Shown here: positions 44,289 through 51,847 of the stretch, one piece after another
Layout: each line of letters begins with the position of its first letter
How positions within the stretch are numbered: position 1 is the first letter of the stretch
Origin: Ruegeria sp. HKCCA6707
Lineage (GTDB): Bacteria > Pseudomonadota > Alphaproteobacteria > Rhodobacterales > Rhodobacteraceae
Direction of reading: 5' to 3'
Assembly: GCF_013033515.1 (NCBI RefSeq)
Contig: NZ_WQEG01000003.1
Span: forward strand, 372,001 to 436,000
DNA: 64,000 nucleotides
The notes under the pieces: generated by a model
Told to the model about the DNA's origin: nothing
What the model saw: the letters and a program-made list of their open reading frames with translations, nothing else
The model's database searches: none
Translations under genes and position numbers: made by a program

Positions 44289-46031
44289 ATGAGTTTTCTT
44301 GGGGTTGAGCAATCCTTGACAGGCCGCAGCTGGGTCGGTCCGGGGGCCGAGGTCGAGCGCACAGCTGAGATGATGGCGCAGCAGACCGACCTGCCCCGCG
44401 CCGTCTGTCAGGTGCTGGCGCGTCGTGGCGTCCCGGTGGCCGAGGCGCGTGGATTTCTGGACCCCAAGCTCAAAGAGCTGCTGCCAGACCCACGTGAGAT
44501 GAAAGAAATGGAGGCAGCGGCCGCGCGGTTCCTTGAGGCCGTGAAGCAGCGCCAACGGATCGCGGTTTTTGCGGATTACGACGTGGATGGCGGCAGCTCG
44601 GCCGCGTTGCTGCTGGTGTGGTTGCGGCAGATGGGGATGCAGGCCACGCTCTATGTACCTGACCGCATTGATGAGGGATATGGCCCCAATGTCCCCGCGA
44701 TGCAGGAACTGGCCGGGACACATGACCTGATCATCTGCGTTGACTGCGGGACGCTTAGCCATGAACCGATTGCAGCCGCCAAAGGCGCGGATGTCATTGT
44801 GCTCGACCATCATTTGGGGGGCGAGACACTGCCCGATTGCGTTGCGGTGGTGAACCCCAATCGGCAGGATGAAAGCGGTGATCTGGGATACCTCTGCGCT
44901 GCCGGGGTCGTGTTTTTGATGCTGGTCGAAGCCGGTCGGCAATTGCGGGCTGAAGGTGCCAAAGGGCCGGATCTGATGACCCTGCTGGATCTGGTGGCGC
45001 TGGCCACGGTGGCCGATGTGGCCCCGTTGATCGAGGCCAACCGGGCGCTTGTACGGCAGGGCCTGAAGGTGATGGCCCAAAGGCAAAGGCCGGGTCTGGT
45101 TGCCCTGTCGGACATTGCACGCATGGACACCGCCCCAAGTTCTTACCACCTGGGGTTCCTGCTGGGCCCGCGCGTCAACGCCGGTGGCCGCATCGGACAG
45201 GCCGATCTGGGCGCGCGCTTGCTCAGCACGGATTCGCTGCACGAGGCGCAGGCCTTGTCCGAACGGCTGGATGCGCTGAATACTGAACGCCGCGAGATCG
45301 AAAACGCAGTCCGCGCAGCAGCACTGGAACAAGCCGAGGCGCGCGGGCTGGAGGCACCGCTGGTCTGGGCCGCCGGGGAGGGTTGGCATCCTGGTGTTGT
45401 GGGGATCGTGGCCTCTCGCCTGAAAGAAACAGCCAATCGCCCGGCTATCGTCATCGGATTTGACGGCGACGAAGGCAAGGGCTCGGGCCGGTCGGTGTCT
45501 GGCGTCGATCTGGGCGCGTCGATCCAAAAGCTTGCCGCCGAGGGCCTGCTGGTCAAAGGCGGCGGCCACAAGATGGCCGCGGGCCTGACCGTGATGCGAG
45601 ACAAATTGGAACCAGCCATGGCGCGTCTGTCCGAGCTTTTGGCAAAACAAGGCGCGGGCCAGGCCGGCCCCGCAGATCTGAAACTGGATGGTGCTCTGAT
45701 GCCCGGGGCCGCGACGGTTGATCTGATCGAGCAGATCGAGCAGGCAGGCCCCTTTGGTGCCGGAGCCCCTGCCCCGCGCTATGCCCTGCCCGACCTGCAA
45801 GTGCGCTTTGCCAAACGGGTGGGTGAGACACATCTGAAACTGTCTTTATCCGATGGGCTGGGTGCAGGTCTGGACGCCATCGCCTTTGGCGCGTTTGACG
45901 GACCAATGGGCGAAAAGCTGAGCAATCATGGCGGTGCGCGCTTTCATTTTGCCGGCAGGCTTGAGATCAACAGCTGGGGTGGACGCCAGAACGTTCAGCT
46001 GCGGTTGGAAGACGCGGCACCAGCGCAATAA
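44289..46031 (+). CDS. recJ: Single-stranded-DNA exonuclease RecJ
   Basis: 580 residues. The DHH phosphoesterase motifs are present: IAVFADYDVDGGSSAALLL (DxDxDG), CVDCGTLSH, DVIVLDHHLGG (DHH), LVALATVADVAPL. The DHHA1 domain has ASRLKETANRPAIVIGFDG and KGGGHKMAAGLTV. The final OB-like part is LPDLQVRFAKRVGETHLK. It degrades 5'-ended ssDNA in recombination and repair. GGGGA precedes the ATG. tRNA-Glu genes follow. Confidence 0.96.
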   Translation: MSFLGVEQSLTGRSWVGPGAEVERTAEMMAQQTDLPRAVCQVLARRGVPVAEARGFLDPKLKELLPDPREMKEMEAAAARFLEAVKQRQRIAVFADYDVDGGSSAALLLVWLRQMGMQATLYVPDRIDEGYGPNVPAMQELAGTHDLIICVDCGTLSHEPIAAAKGADVIVLDHHLGGETLPDCVAVVNPNRQDESGDLGYLCAAGVVFLMLVEAGRQLRAEGAKGPDLMTLLDLVALATVADVAPLIEANRALVRQGLKVMAQRQRPGLVALSDIARMDTAPSSYHLGFLLGPRVNAGGRIGQADLGARLLSTDSLHEAQALSERLDALNTERREIENAVRAAALEQAEARGLEAPLVWAAGEGWHPGVVGIVASRLKETANRPAIVIGFDGDEGKGSGRSVSGVDLGASIQKLAAEGLLVKGGGHKMAAGLTVMRDKLEPAMARLSELLAKQGAGQAGPADLKLDGALMPGAATVDLIEQIEQAGPFGAGAPAPRYALPDLQVRFAKRVGETHLKLSLSDGLGAGLDAIAFGAFDGPMGEKLSNHGGARFHFAGRLEINSWGGRQNVQLRLEDAAPAQ

Positions 46032-46141
46032 ACCCACTGTGCAACGACGCCTCGAAAGGCCCAAAAAAGTTGTTCCATCTGGCACTTTTCGGCTTGCGGG
46101 GGGGGCGGCTAATCCGTAAAAGGCCCTCCACAAGGCCGCGT

Positions 46142-46216
46142 GGCCCGTTCGTCTATCGGTTAGGACGCCAGGTTTTCAACCTGGAAAGAGGGGTTCGATT
46201 CCCCTACGGGCTACCA
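46142..46216 (+). tRNA. tRNA-Glu (TTC), copy 1
   Basis: A 75-base cloverleaf with encoded CCA: acceptor GGCCCGT/ACGGGCT, anticodon stem CCAGG/CCTGG with loop TTTTCAA (TTC), T arm AGGGG-TTCGATT-CCCCT. Identical to copy 2. Confidence 0.96.
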
Positions 46217-46272
46217 CCTTGTTTTTGCTTTTGCGCCAGTGAGACAACTTTTGGCTGCGCATCCGCCAAAAT

Positions 46273-46347
46273 GGCCCGTTCGTCTATCGGTTAGGACGCC
46301 AGGTTTTCAACCTGGAAAGAGGGGTTCGATTCCCCTACGGGCTACCA
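46273..46347 (+). tRNA. tRNA-Glu (TTC), copy 2
   Basis: Identical in sequence to the tRNA at 46142-46216 and separated from it by 56 bases. The A/T-rich accessory region begins just after it. Confidence 0.96.
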
Positions 46348-46669
46348 CTTGTACTCTCCAAACCCCTTAAAAATAAGAACTTTCCCAAAATCAGGGCGGA
46401 GATACCCAACATTTTTCCATACAATTGATTTCTGATGACCGACCGTAGGCGGCAGAATCAACCATCAGCCCGATTCCCTGATTCCCGCATCCCGCTTGCA
46501 AAATGCTCACAATTGGAACGGTTCGCGGCAGGACATGCGCTCCGGTGTGAAAGTTGTAGCATTGGACAGAGTAAACAACCTAAGACATCAGCGGCGGAAT
46601 GAACGCTGGTAGGTGGGGAAGTGTCAAAGGTTTGGCTGGAGCCAGCAAACAGCCAATAGGAGATGCGCC
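46348..46669. other. Non-coding stretch after tRNA-Glu
   Basis: About 320 bases. No gene, no second copy of the tRNA 3' end, and no integrase were seen. Only the ribosome site AGGAG at 46657-46661 for the next gene is clear. Confidence 0.5.
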
Positions 46670-46960
46670 TTGCAAGAGCAGATGAAAGAACATGCCCAAG
46701 AGGTCGCTAGCTTTGTAAAGGCTCTGGCGCACCTAGGGCGGCTGCAGATACTCTTAAGACTAATGGAAGGTGAGAAAAACGTTTCTGACCTCTGCAGAGA
46801 CTTATCGATGCATCAGGCGGGCTGCTCCCAACTACTCATACGGCTTCGTCTTGAGGGCCTGGTTTCTACACGACGGGACGGCAAGGAAATCTATTACAGT
46901 ATTTCCGACTATCGAGTCCGCAGACTCATTGTTGCGCTCCAAGATATTTTGCGAAACTAA
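46670..46960 (+). CDS. ArsR-like winged-helix regulator
   Basis: About 96 residues: VASFVKALAHLGRLQILLRL, VSDLCRDLSMHQAGCSQLLI (recognition helix), and LRLEGLVSTRRDGKEIYYSI (wing). AGGAG eight bases upstream favours the TTG at 46670; the ATG at 46682 is the alternative. Cysteines in the DNA-reading region (Cys in LCRD and AGCSQ) could make it a thiol or sulfide sensor, an inference only. It is 26 bases before another small gene, so likely co-transcribed. Confidence 0.78.
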   Translation: MQEQMKEHAQEVASFVKALAHLGRLQILLRLMEGEKNVSDLCRDLSMHQAGCSQLLIRLRLEGLVSTRRDGKEIYYSISDYRVRRLIVALQDILRN

Positions 46961-46986
46961 GAAAGTACGCAATAGGGAGGCAACGA

Positions 46987-47223
46987 TTGCGACCGTTTGA
47001 TGAAATACTAGCACTCAAAATGCTAGATGTGGTTGAAAAGCACTCGTTCCCGCTCAAGCCAGACAAGGTTGAGATTAGTGCGATTGCTTGTCTTGATAGA
47101 CTGGTCGCCGAAGGTCTTGCCACGCGCGATGCGCCCAGTTCAGGTGAAGAGACAACATACCGAATTACAGAGGATGGCGTCTTGGCTCTTCGGGAATACG
47201 AAAACGCCGTCATCTGGGACTAG
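46987..47223 (+). CDS. Small winged-helix-like protein
   Basis: 78 residues. It starts at TTG 46987, strongly supported by GGGAGG seven bases upstream. ISAIACLDRLVAEGLATRDA and ETTYRITEDGVLALREYE read like a helix-turn-helix followed by a PadR/MarR-type wing. No close family is recognised. It sits in an operon with the ArsR-like gene. Confidence 0.6.
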   Translation: MRPFDEILALKMLDVVEKHSFPLKPDKVEISAIACLDRLVAEGLATRDAPSSGEETTYRITEDGVLALREYENAVIWD

Positions 47224-47864
47224 ACAACGACAACAAAAAGGGGCTGTGTCGGGAGTATCCAGAGTGTAATCCATGCTTGGAAATTCAATTTGCGCGCGCC
47301 GATTAGGCCGGAACGATGCATCATTCGCAACGTCAAACCACTCGAACACCACACCCAACCAGTCGGGGAGGCGAGCTGAACTGCGATACCCATGCAGCGC
47401 TTTTAGCTTGCACCTGAGGTAAAATGGGTTTCTGCGTGGCCACTTTCGCACACGCCACGTTCTTGCTTTGGTTCCCAATGGGTCAAGTACAAAAAAGTAA
47501 CCCCACGCCGAAAGTGGGGAACGGATCGGCATGGGGTTATCGGCGGAGATTTCGACTTTCAGACGTAGGCCACTGTCAAACAAACCCACGTCTTCACTCT
47601 CACAACGTCGAACTCCGAATTGAGTTACTCGAAACAAAGAACTCTTAAACAGTACTTGATACTGGCAGTAGCACCTTGCGCTGAAATCTAAAGCAAAAGC
47701 GGTTGTAAGGGCACTATTTGCCCCCGATTGAAGTGCAATCCGGCAACAGTATCGAAGTAACGACCAACTGCATATGAATTTGCAACAATTGAGTGGGTGC
47801 AGCTTAGATGACCGATTGCGACTACCAGGCCCGGCAACGGCCCCAACACAAGACCACTTGAACC
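47224..47864. other. Gap with no supported gene
   Basis: About 640 bases. Long frames exist on both strands but have no ribosome sites and cysteine- and arginine-rich, pattern-free translations. It could be decayed coding sequence; nothing firm is visible. Confidence 0.45.
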
Positions 47865-48179
47865 TCACCAAACCCTAACAGCCTTTCGAGCACTCTGGCC
47901 TATTTTCTCCGCTGTATCGTCTGCAAAGGAGGGTTGGCCATCCCTTCCGGTGTTTTGATTTTGCCCGTTAACCGACGCCCTCTGAAGCAAATCAACGAGA
48001 ATAAAAGCTCCGGCGGCCGGAATCAGCCAGACCGGCTCAGTCGGAAGGTATCCACAGGTAACGACAAATTGTGTTCCAAGGAGCAAGAGGGCGCCGAGGA
48101 GGAGCAGCCTTGCCCGGAGCACAACTGCCATCACACCGGCACCAGAGACCATTGTCCCGATGGACGAGAGGCCAATCAT
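47865..48179 (-). CDS. Small putative membrane protein
   Basis: 104 residues with two to three hydrophobic segments (GLSSIGTMVSGAGVMAVVL, LLLLGALLLLGTQFVV, VWLIPAAGAFILVDLL) and a polar C-terminal tail. The ribosome site is weak. The composition looks coding, but no family is recognised. It could be a holin-like or immunity-like protein; that is a guess. Confidence 0.42.
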   Translation of the reverse strand: MIGLSSIGTMVSGAGVMAVVLRARLLLLGALLLLGTQFVVTCGYLPTEPVWLIPAAGAFILVDLLQRASVNGQNQNTGRDGQPSFADDTAEKIGQSARKAVRVW

Positions 48180-48315
48180 GCACTAACAATCAATTCGGAC
48201 CAGTCAAAACGGGCCAACCATAACGTATCTGACGACTAACCTATCCGAAAATTTCAAGTTAGGTGTGCTATCTTAGCCCACGAAAAGTATTTTTATTTGT
48301 GGGTGGTGATTCGAA

Positions 48316-49464
48316 ATGAGCTTGATCAGATATCGCCATGTTGTATTGCTTGTTGCAGCAATTACGTATTGGATTACGACTGCGGCTTCCGGAAGATCAG
48401 AGACTGATCGCGTCGCGCTAGTAATCGGTAATGGACGCTATAATCACGTCACCGACCTACCCAATTCATTGAACGATGCACAAGACCTCGCTTCTGCGCT
48501 TTCTAGGATCGGTTTCGACGTAGAATACAACCTAGATCTAGACTTCCGCGGAATGAGAGTTGCTCTTCGAGATTTTGCAAAAAGGGCAGAAAAAGCTGAG
48601 GTAGTATTACTCTATTTTGCCGGCCACGGATTGGAGATAGACAACGTCAATTATCTAATTCCAGTCAATGCAGAACTCCAAAGCGACGTCGATGTTAGTT
48701 TCGAAGCTATTCGCTTGGATACTGTCGTCGCCTCGCTGTCTTCTTCCGAAGGGCTGAAAATCGTTCTAGTAGACGCGTGTCGAAACAATCCATTTTTGAA
48801 TACAATGAATAGAACAAACAAAACTCGCTCAATCGGCCGCGGACTAAGTCGCATTGATCCAAGTGGAGTAGTTGTTAGCTACGCCGCGAAAGGCGGGACA
48901 CTTGCTTTAGATGGAAGTGGTAGAAATAGCCCGTACGCTGAGGCCCTACTTCAACACATTGAAGAACCAGGACTCGAGCTTGGGAAACTATTTCGAAAGG
49001 TTCGGGATACAGTTTTTGAAACAACATCCGGCTACCAAGAACCTTTTACTTATGGTTCATTGCCCAGCGAAGATATTTTTCTTGTTCCTGCAGTCGCCTC
49101 AAAACAAATCTTCGATTCCCTAGCACAGGCATTCGCAAAGGCAGATGGTGAGGGATCTCTCCAAGGCTGGAACACTTTTCTGGAACATTTCGCAAACGAA
49201 GCTGCTCATCCGCTTTACGAACTTGGTTTGTCTCGAAGAACTGCGTTACTTCATCACAACGAAAAACAGATGGCCGTCCCCGAATCACCGAAATCGGATG
49301 AACTGGCGCTTTTTTCAGCAGCCGAAAGTTTGGACTCTCCGCGTGCATGGGCACTTTTCTTTGAGCATTACCCTGTTGGAAAAATGGCTAAGAGCGCGCG
49401 ATTGCAGGAGAATTTAAGTTTTTTTAAACGCCCTGCGAGATCGAGTTTGGGGGCGCTATCGTAG
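48316..49464 (+). CDS. Secreted caspase-family (C14) protein, upstream part of a frameshifted gene
   Basis: 382 residues. A signal peptide (about 1-27) precedes a caspase-like fold: RVALVIGNGRYNHVTDLPNS, DAQDLASALSRIGFDV, catalytic His104 in LLYFAGHGLE, catalytic Cys155 in LVDACRNNPF. Two short repeats follow (WNTFLEHFANEAAHPLYELG, WALFFEHYPVGKMAKSARLQ). Bacterial members (orthocaspases) cleave after basic residues. The frame ends at 49464 soon after a T7 run (49419-49425). Reading with one T fewer continues in frame into the next gene, so this is probably the first half of a longer protein. A/T-rich compared with neighbours. Confidence 0.82.
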   Translation: MSLIRYRHVVLLVAAITYWITTAASGRSETDRVALVIGNGRYNHVTDLPNSLNDAQDLASALSRIGFDVEYNLDLDFRGMRVALRDFAKRAEKAEVVLLYFAGHGLEIDNVNYLIPVNAELQSDVDVSFEAIRLDTVVASLSSSEGLKIVLVDACRNNPFLNTMNRTNKTRSIGRGLSRIDPSGVVVSYAAKGGTLALDGSGRNSPYAEALLQHIEEPGLELGKLFRKVRDTVFETTSGYQEPFTYGSLPSEDIFLVPAVASKQIFDSLAQAFAKADGEGSLQGWNTFLEHFANEAAHPLYELGLSRRTALLHHNEKQMAVPESPKSDELALFSAAESLDSPRAWALFFEHYPVGKMAKSARLQENLSFFKRPARSSLGALS

Positions 49465-49495
49465 CTCAAACGTCGGAACGTCCATTACAAGTGAA

Positions 49496-50245
49496 ATGCG
49501 TCAAACAGCGATGGCGATGATCAAATTGGATGAAAGGCAAATTACGCAAATACAAAATGCGTTGGCGTACGGAAGGATAGGTTTTGTTGGGATTGACGGA
49601 AAATTCGGACCGAAAACGAGGAAAGGGATCGAAAAATTTCAAGAAAACAGATCGCTTCCAACAACAGGGCTACCTACCCGAGCAACCCTCTTTGCGCTTA
49701 ATCAAACCGGTGGGTGGGGATCAAGTGGGCGCCTTGAATACGATGCCTCGATCTACCCAACGTCCGGACCTTTGGCACGCATTTTGGATCCCCAAGCTGT
49801 TGCATTGTTAGAGGAAGACCCCCGTTTGGACCAAGTTCTTTCTGTGTTTCTTGGCCAGGAGATAATTTATGGGTATTTCGAAAACAGACTTTACGTGGCT
49901 ACTAGTCTTGGAACAACAATAGGACTTTCTGAACTGCGAGTCTTGGAAGAAAAGACCAACGGGGTTCTCGTAGAAATTGATAGTCAAGAAGAAGAAGATT
50001 TCATTCGAGAGTTGGTTAGATTTGACCAAAAATTATGGGGAGCCACTTCGATCCGTAATAACCAAGGACCTGCGATAGGTTTGCGGCAATTGCAGGGAAG
50101 ATGGTTTTGGCGGTCAGGTCGAAAATTGGAGTTCGAAAATTGGGCGCCAGGCCATCCCCAAAAACTACGGGAATCATCACCTTTGGACGAAAGCTATGGT
50201 CGTTTGGTTCCATTGGAAAAGGCGGGAGAAAAAAAACCAGAGTAG
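49496..50245 (+). CDS. Peptidoglycan-binding + C-type-lectin-like domains
   Basis: 249 residues from the first ATG in this frame, but the frame is open from 49418. Residues about 10-68 form a PG_binding_1 domain (IQNALAYGRIGFVGIDGKFG, TRKGIEKFQENRSLPTTGLP). Residues about 135-230 read like a C-type lectin domain without cysteines (GVLVEIDSQEEEDFIRELV; then GRWFWRSGRKLEFENWAPGH, the W-x-W-x-G and NWxPGxP signature). The frame ends at 50245 right after an A8 run. With one more A it would continue to 50307 with a proper lectin end (IGWATTSSLPPTIILEIE). Confidence 0.7.
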   Translation: MRQTAMAMIKLDERQITQIQNALAYGRIGFVGIDGKFGPKTRKGIEKFQENRSLPTTGLPTRATLFALNQTGGWGSSGRLEYDASIYPTSGPLARILDPQAVALLEEDPRLDQVLSVFLGQEIIYGYFENRLYVATSLGTTIGLSELRVLEEKTNGVLVEIDSQEEEDFIRELVRFDQKLWGATSIRNNQGPAIGLRQLQGRWFWRSGRKLEFENWAPGHPQKLRESSPLDESYGRLVPLEKAGEKKPE

Positions 50246-50307
50246 AAAGGATAGGCTGGGCTACAACATCAAGCTTACCTCCAACCATAATTCTAGAAAT
50301 CGAGTAG

Positions 50308-50621
50308 CAATAACTCTTTAGGAACGACCTGATGAAAAATATCTTAATCGCAAGCTTTTGAAATACAGAAATCTATAAGGATAGGCTCTACGTTGAATCG
50401 CAGTGCAACACACCAGGCTCTGGACCTATTAACAGGTCGGAGCGTCAACGGCTGCTTTGATCTAGAGCAGACACAGTTAGAAAACACGGCTATGACCGGG
50501 TTGCGGACGACGCAGACGTTTAGCCGGTGTTTCGAATTTATTGCCTCGAATGCCGGCTCGCTGCATTTTTTGAGTACGTATCATCGTATCGTCGATAAAT
50601 AAGACTGATCAGACTACCCGT
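50308..50621. other. Gap with no supported gene
   Basis: About 310 bases between the lectin end and the aldo/keto reductase. One 69-codon frame from a TTG exists without ribosome site or pattern. Nothing further is visible. Confidence 0.45.
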
Positions 50622-51620
50622 TTAACAGTATCTCTCTGGTCCAATCCACTGCTCTACCGAATATCGGTCCCCGTGCGTCCAGCCAACGGGCAAAACTTCT
50701 TCTATTCGTTCGAGGTCGGCGCTCGTGAGGTCCAACTCTGCACCTGCGATGCACTCTTGGAAGTGATCTACAGACCGCGTTCCTGGGATCGGTATGACGT
50801 GAGGTCCGCGGCTCAGGAGCCAAGCATTCGCCAAACTTGCAGCTGACGTGCCCATTTCTGCCGCAAGTTTTCTGAACCCATCTGTGATGCGGAGATTTTC
50901 AGACAGGTTGGGTTCCATAAAGCGCGGGTTGCCAGCTAAGAATGGCAGGCTTGTGATGCGCTCACGCGGGATCGGGTTATCTGTCAGCAGCGACCGCCCG
51001 ACAGGCGAAAACGCAACCATAGCGACACCCAGTTCGGCGCAGGTCTGTACCAGTCCAAGATCGGGAAACCGGGTCGACAATGAATATTCGGATTGGATGG
51101 CGGTGATTGGAAAGGTTTGCATCGCGCGGCGCAGCGTCGTAGGCGCGACTTCGGAAAGGCCGATTGCTTTGGTTTTTCCCTTCTCGACCAGTCGGCCAAG
51201 ATTGGCCGCAGTCTCTTCTGGCGTAAGGCGAGGATCGCGGCGGTGCGCATAGAACAGATCCACGCAGTCCAGCCCAAGACGCTGCAGCGATTTGTCCAGC
51301 TCGGCCTCCAGATGCTCCGCCGAGTTGTCGAATACGCGATTGCCGTCGGCGTCGCGTGTAATCGTTGCTTTGGTCGCAATTACAAACTCTTCACGGGCGC
51401 TTGGATTGGCCTTCAGATAGGACCCGATAGCATTTTCTGATTTACCCATACCGTAGACGTTGGCCGTATCCAGATGTGTGACGCCGAGGTCACGACAAGC
51501 GTTTAGGATCGCGTGGCTAGCTTTCTCATTTGTTGGTCCATACATGTCTGAGAACGACATTGCGCCATAACCAATGGCACCGATTTCTGGTCCGATTGCG
51601 CCTAGTTTACGTGTTTTCAT
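50622..51620 (-). CDS. Aldo/keto reductase
   Basis: 332 residues, a TIM-barrel NADPH-dependent oxidoreductase. LGAIGPEIGAIGYGAMSFSD, the catalytic THLDTANVYGMGKSENAIG (Asp, Tyr), VIATKAT, LDCVDLFYAHRRDP, AIGLSEVAPTTLRRA, IQSEYSLSTR, and C-terminal VIPIPGTRSVDHF (coenzyme site). The substrate is unknown. AAGGAAG lies just upstream of the ATG at 51620. An AT-rich palindrome about 85 bases upstream may regulate it. Confidence 0.9.
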   Translation of the reverse strand: MKTRKLGAIGPEIGAIGYGAMSFSDMYGPTNEKASHAILNACRDLGVTHLDTANVYGMGKSENAIGSYLKANPSAREEFVIATKATITRDADGNRVFDNSAEHLEAELDKSLQRLGLDCVDLFYAHRRDPRLTPEETAANLGRLVEKGKTKAIGLSEVAPTTLRRAMQTFPITAIQSEYSLSTRFPDLGLVQTCAELGVAMVAFSPVGRSLLTDNPIPRERITSLPFLAGNPRFMEPNLSENLRITDGFRKLAAEMGTSAASLANAWLLSRGPHVIPIPGTRSVDHFQECIAGAELDLTSADLERIEEVLPVGWTHGDRYSVEQWIGPERYC

Positions 51621-51702
51621 TTTCTTCCTTCGACAAGCCACAACGGTAGCTGACCATGAACCAACCGGCGATCAGAATAGCAACGCGCTGGTACTCTAGT
51701 TT

Positions 51703-51718
51703 TTAGTTAATAAACTAA
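51703..51718. promoter_or_regulatory. AT-rich inverted repeat upstream of the aldo/keto reductase
   Basis: TTAGTT-AATA-AACTAA, followed 12 bases on by GTTTGTTAATA. It resembles HxlR- or TetR-type operators in A/T content. No regulator gene is adjacent in readable form. Confidence 0.45.
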
Positions 51719-51847
51719 CACCGAAGTTTGTTAATATGCTACGTAGGCTTCCGGCCGCCTAGTCCGCAACTCGGACATAGACCCGATTTTGCTGAACGTC
51801 CGGTCCTGGTGAAAATAGACATCACATGGCGTCACTCTGCTTCAACG

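Larger units (their letters stand above)
48316..50307 (+). pseudogene. Reconstructed caspase-PG-binding-lectin gene with two compensating frameshifts
   Basis: Removing one T in the T7 run at 49419-49425 and adding one A to the A8 run at about 50228-50235 joins three frames into a single 664-codon reading frame, exactly 1992 bases. The junctions read ENLSF-LNALRDRVWGRYR and AGEKK-TRVERIGWATTSS. Signal peptide, caspase, repeats, peptidoglycan binding and lectin would then be one secreted protein. Either the gene is decaying, the tracts are switchable or slippery, or the sequence has homopolymer errors. Confidence 0.62.

Noticed and set aside
44160..45833. A 557-codon open frame antisense to recJ
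   Set aside because: recJ has all its motifs on the other strand; the long antisense frame is a by-product of high G+C codon usage.
47140..47871. A 243-codon open frame on the minus strand
   Set aside because: It is cysteine/arginine-rich with no family pattern and no ribosome site, and overlaps the well-supported small gene ending at 47223. It may be remnant sequence.
49496..50307. Diversity-generating retroelement variable protein
   Set aside because: The lectin-like fold fits, but there is no reverse transcriptase gene and no template repeat near it in this window.
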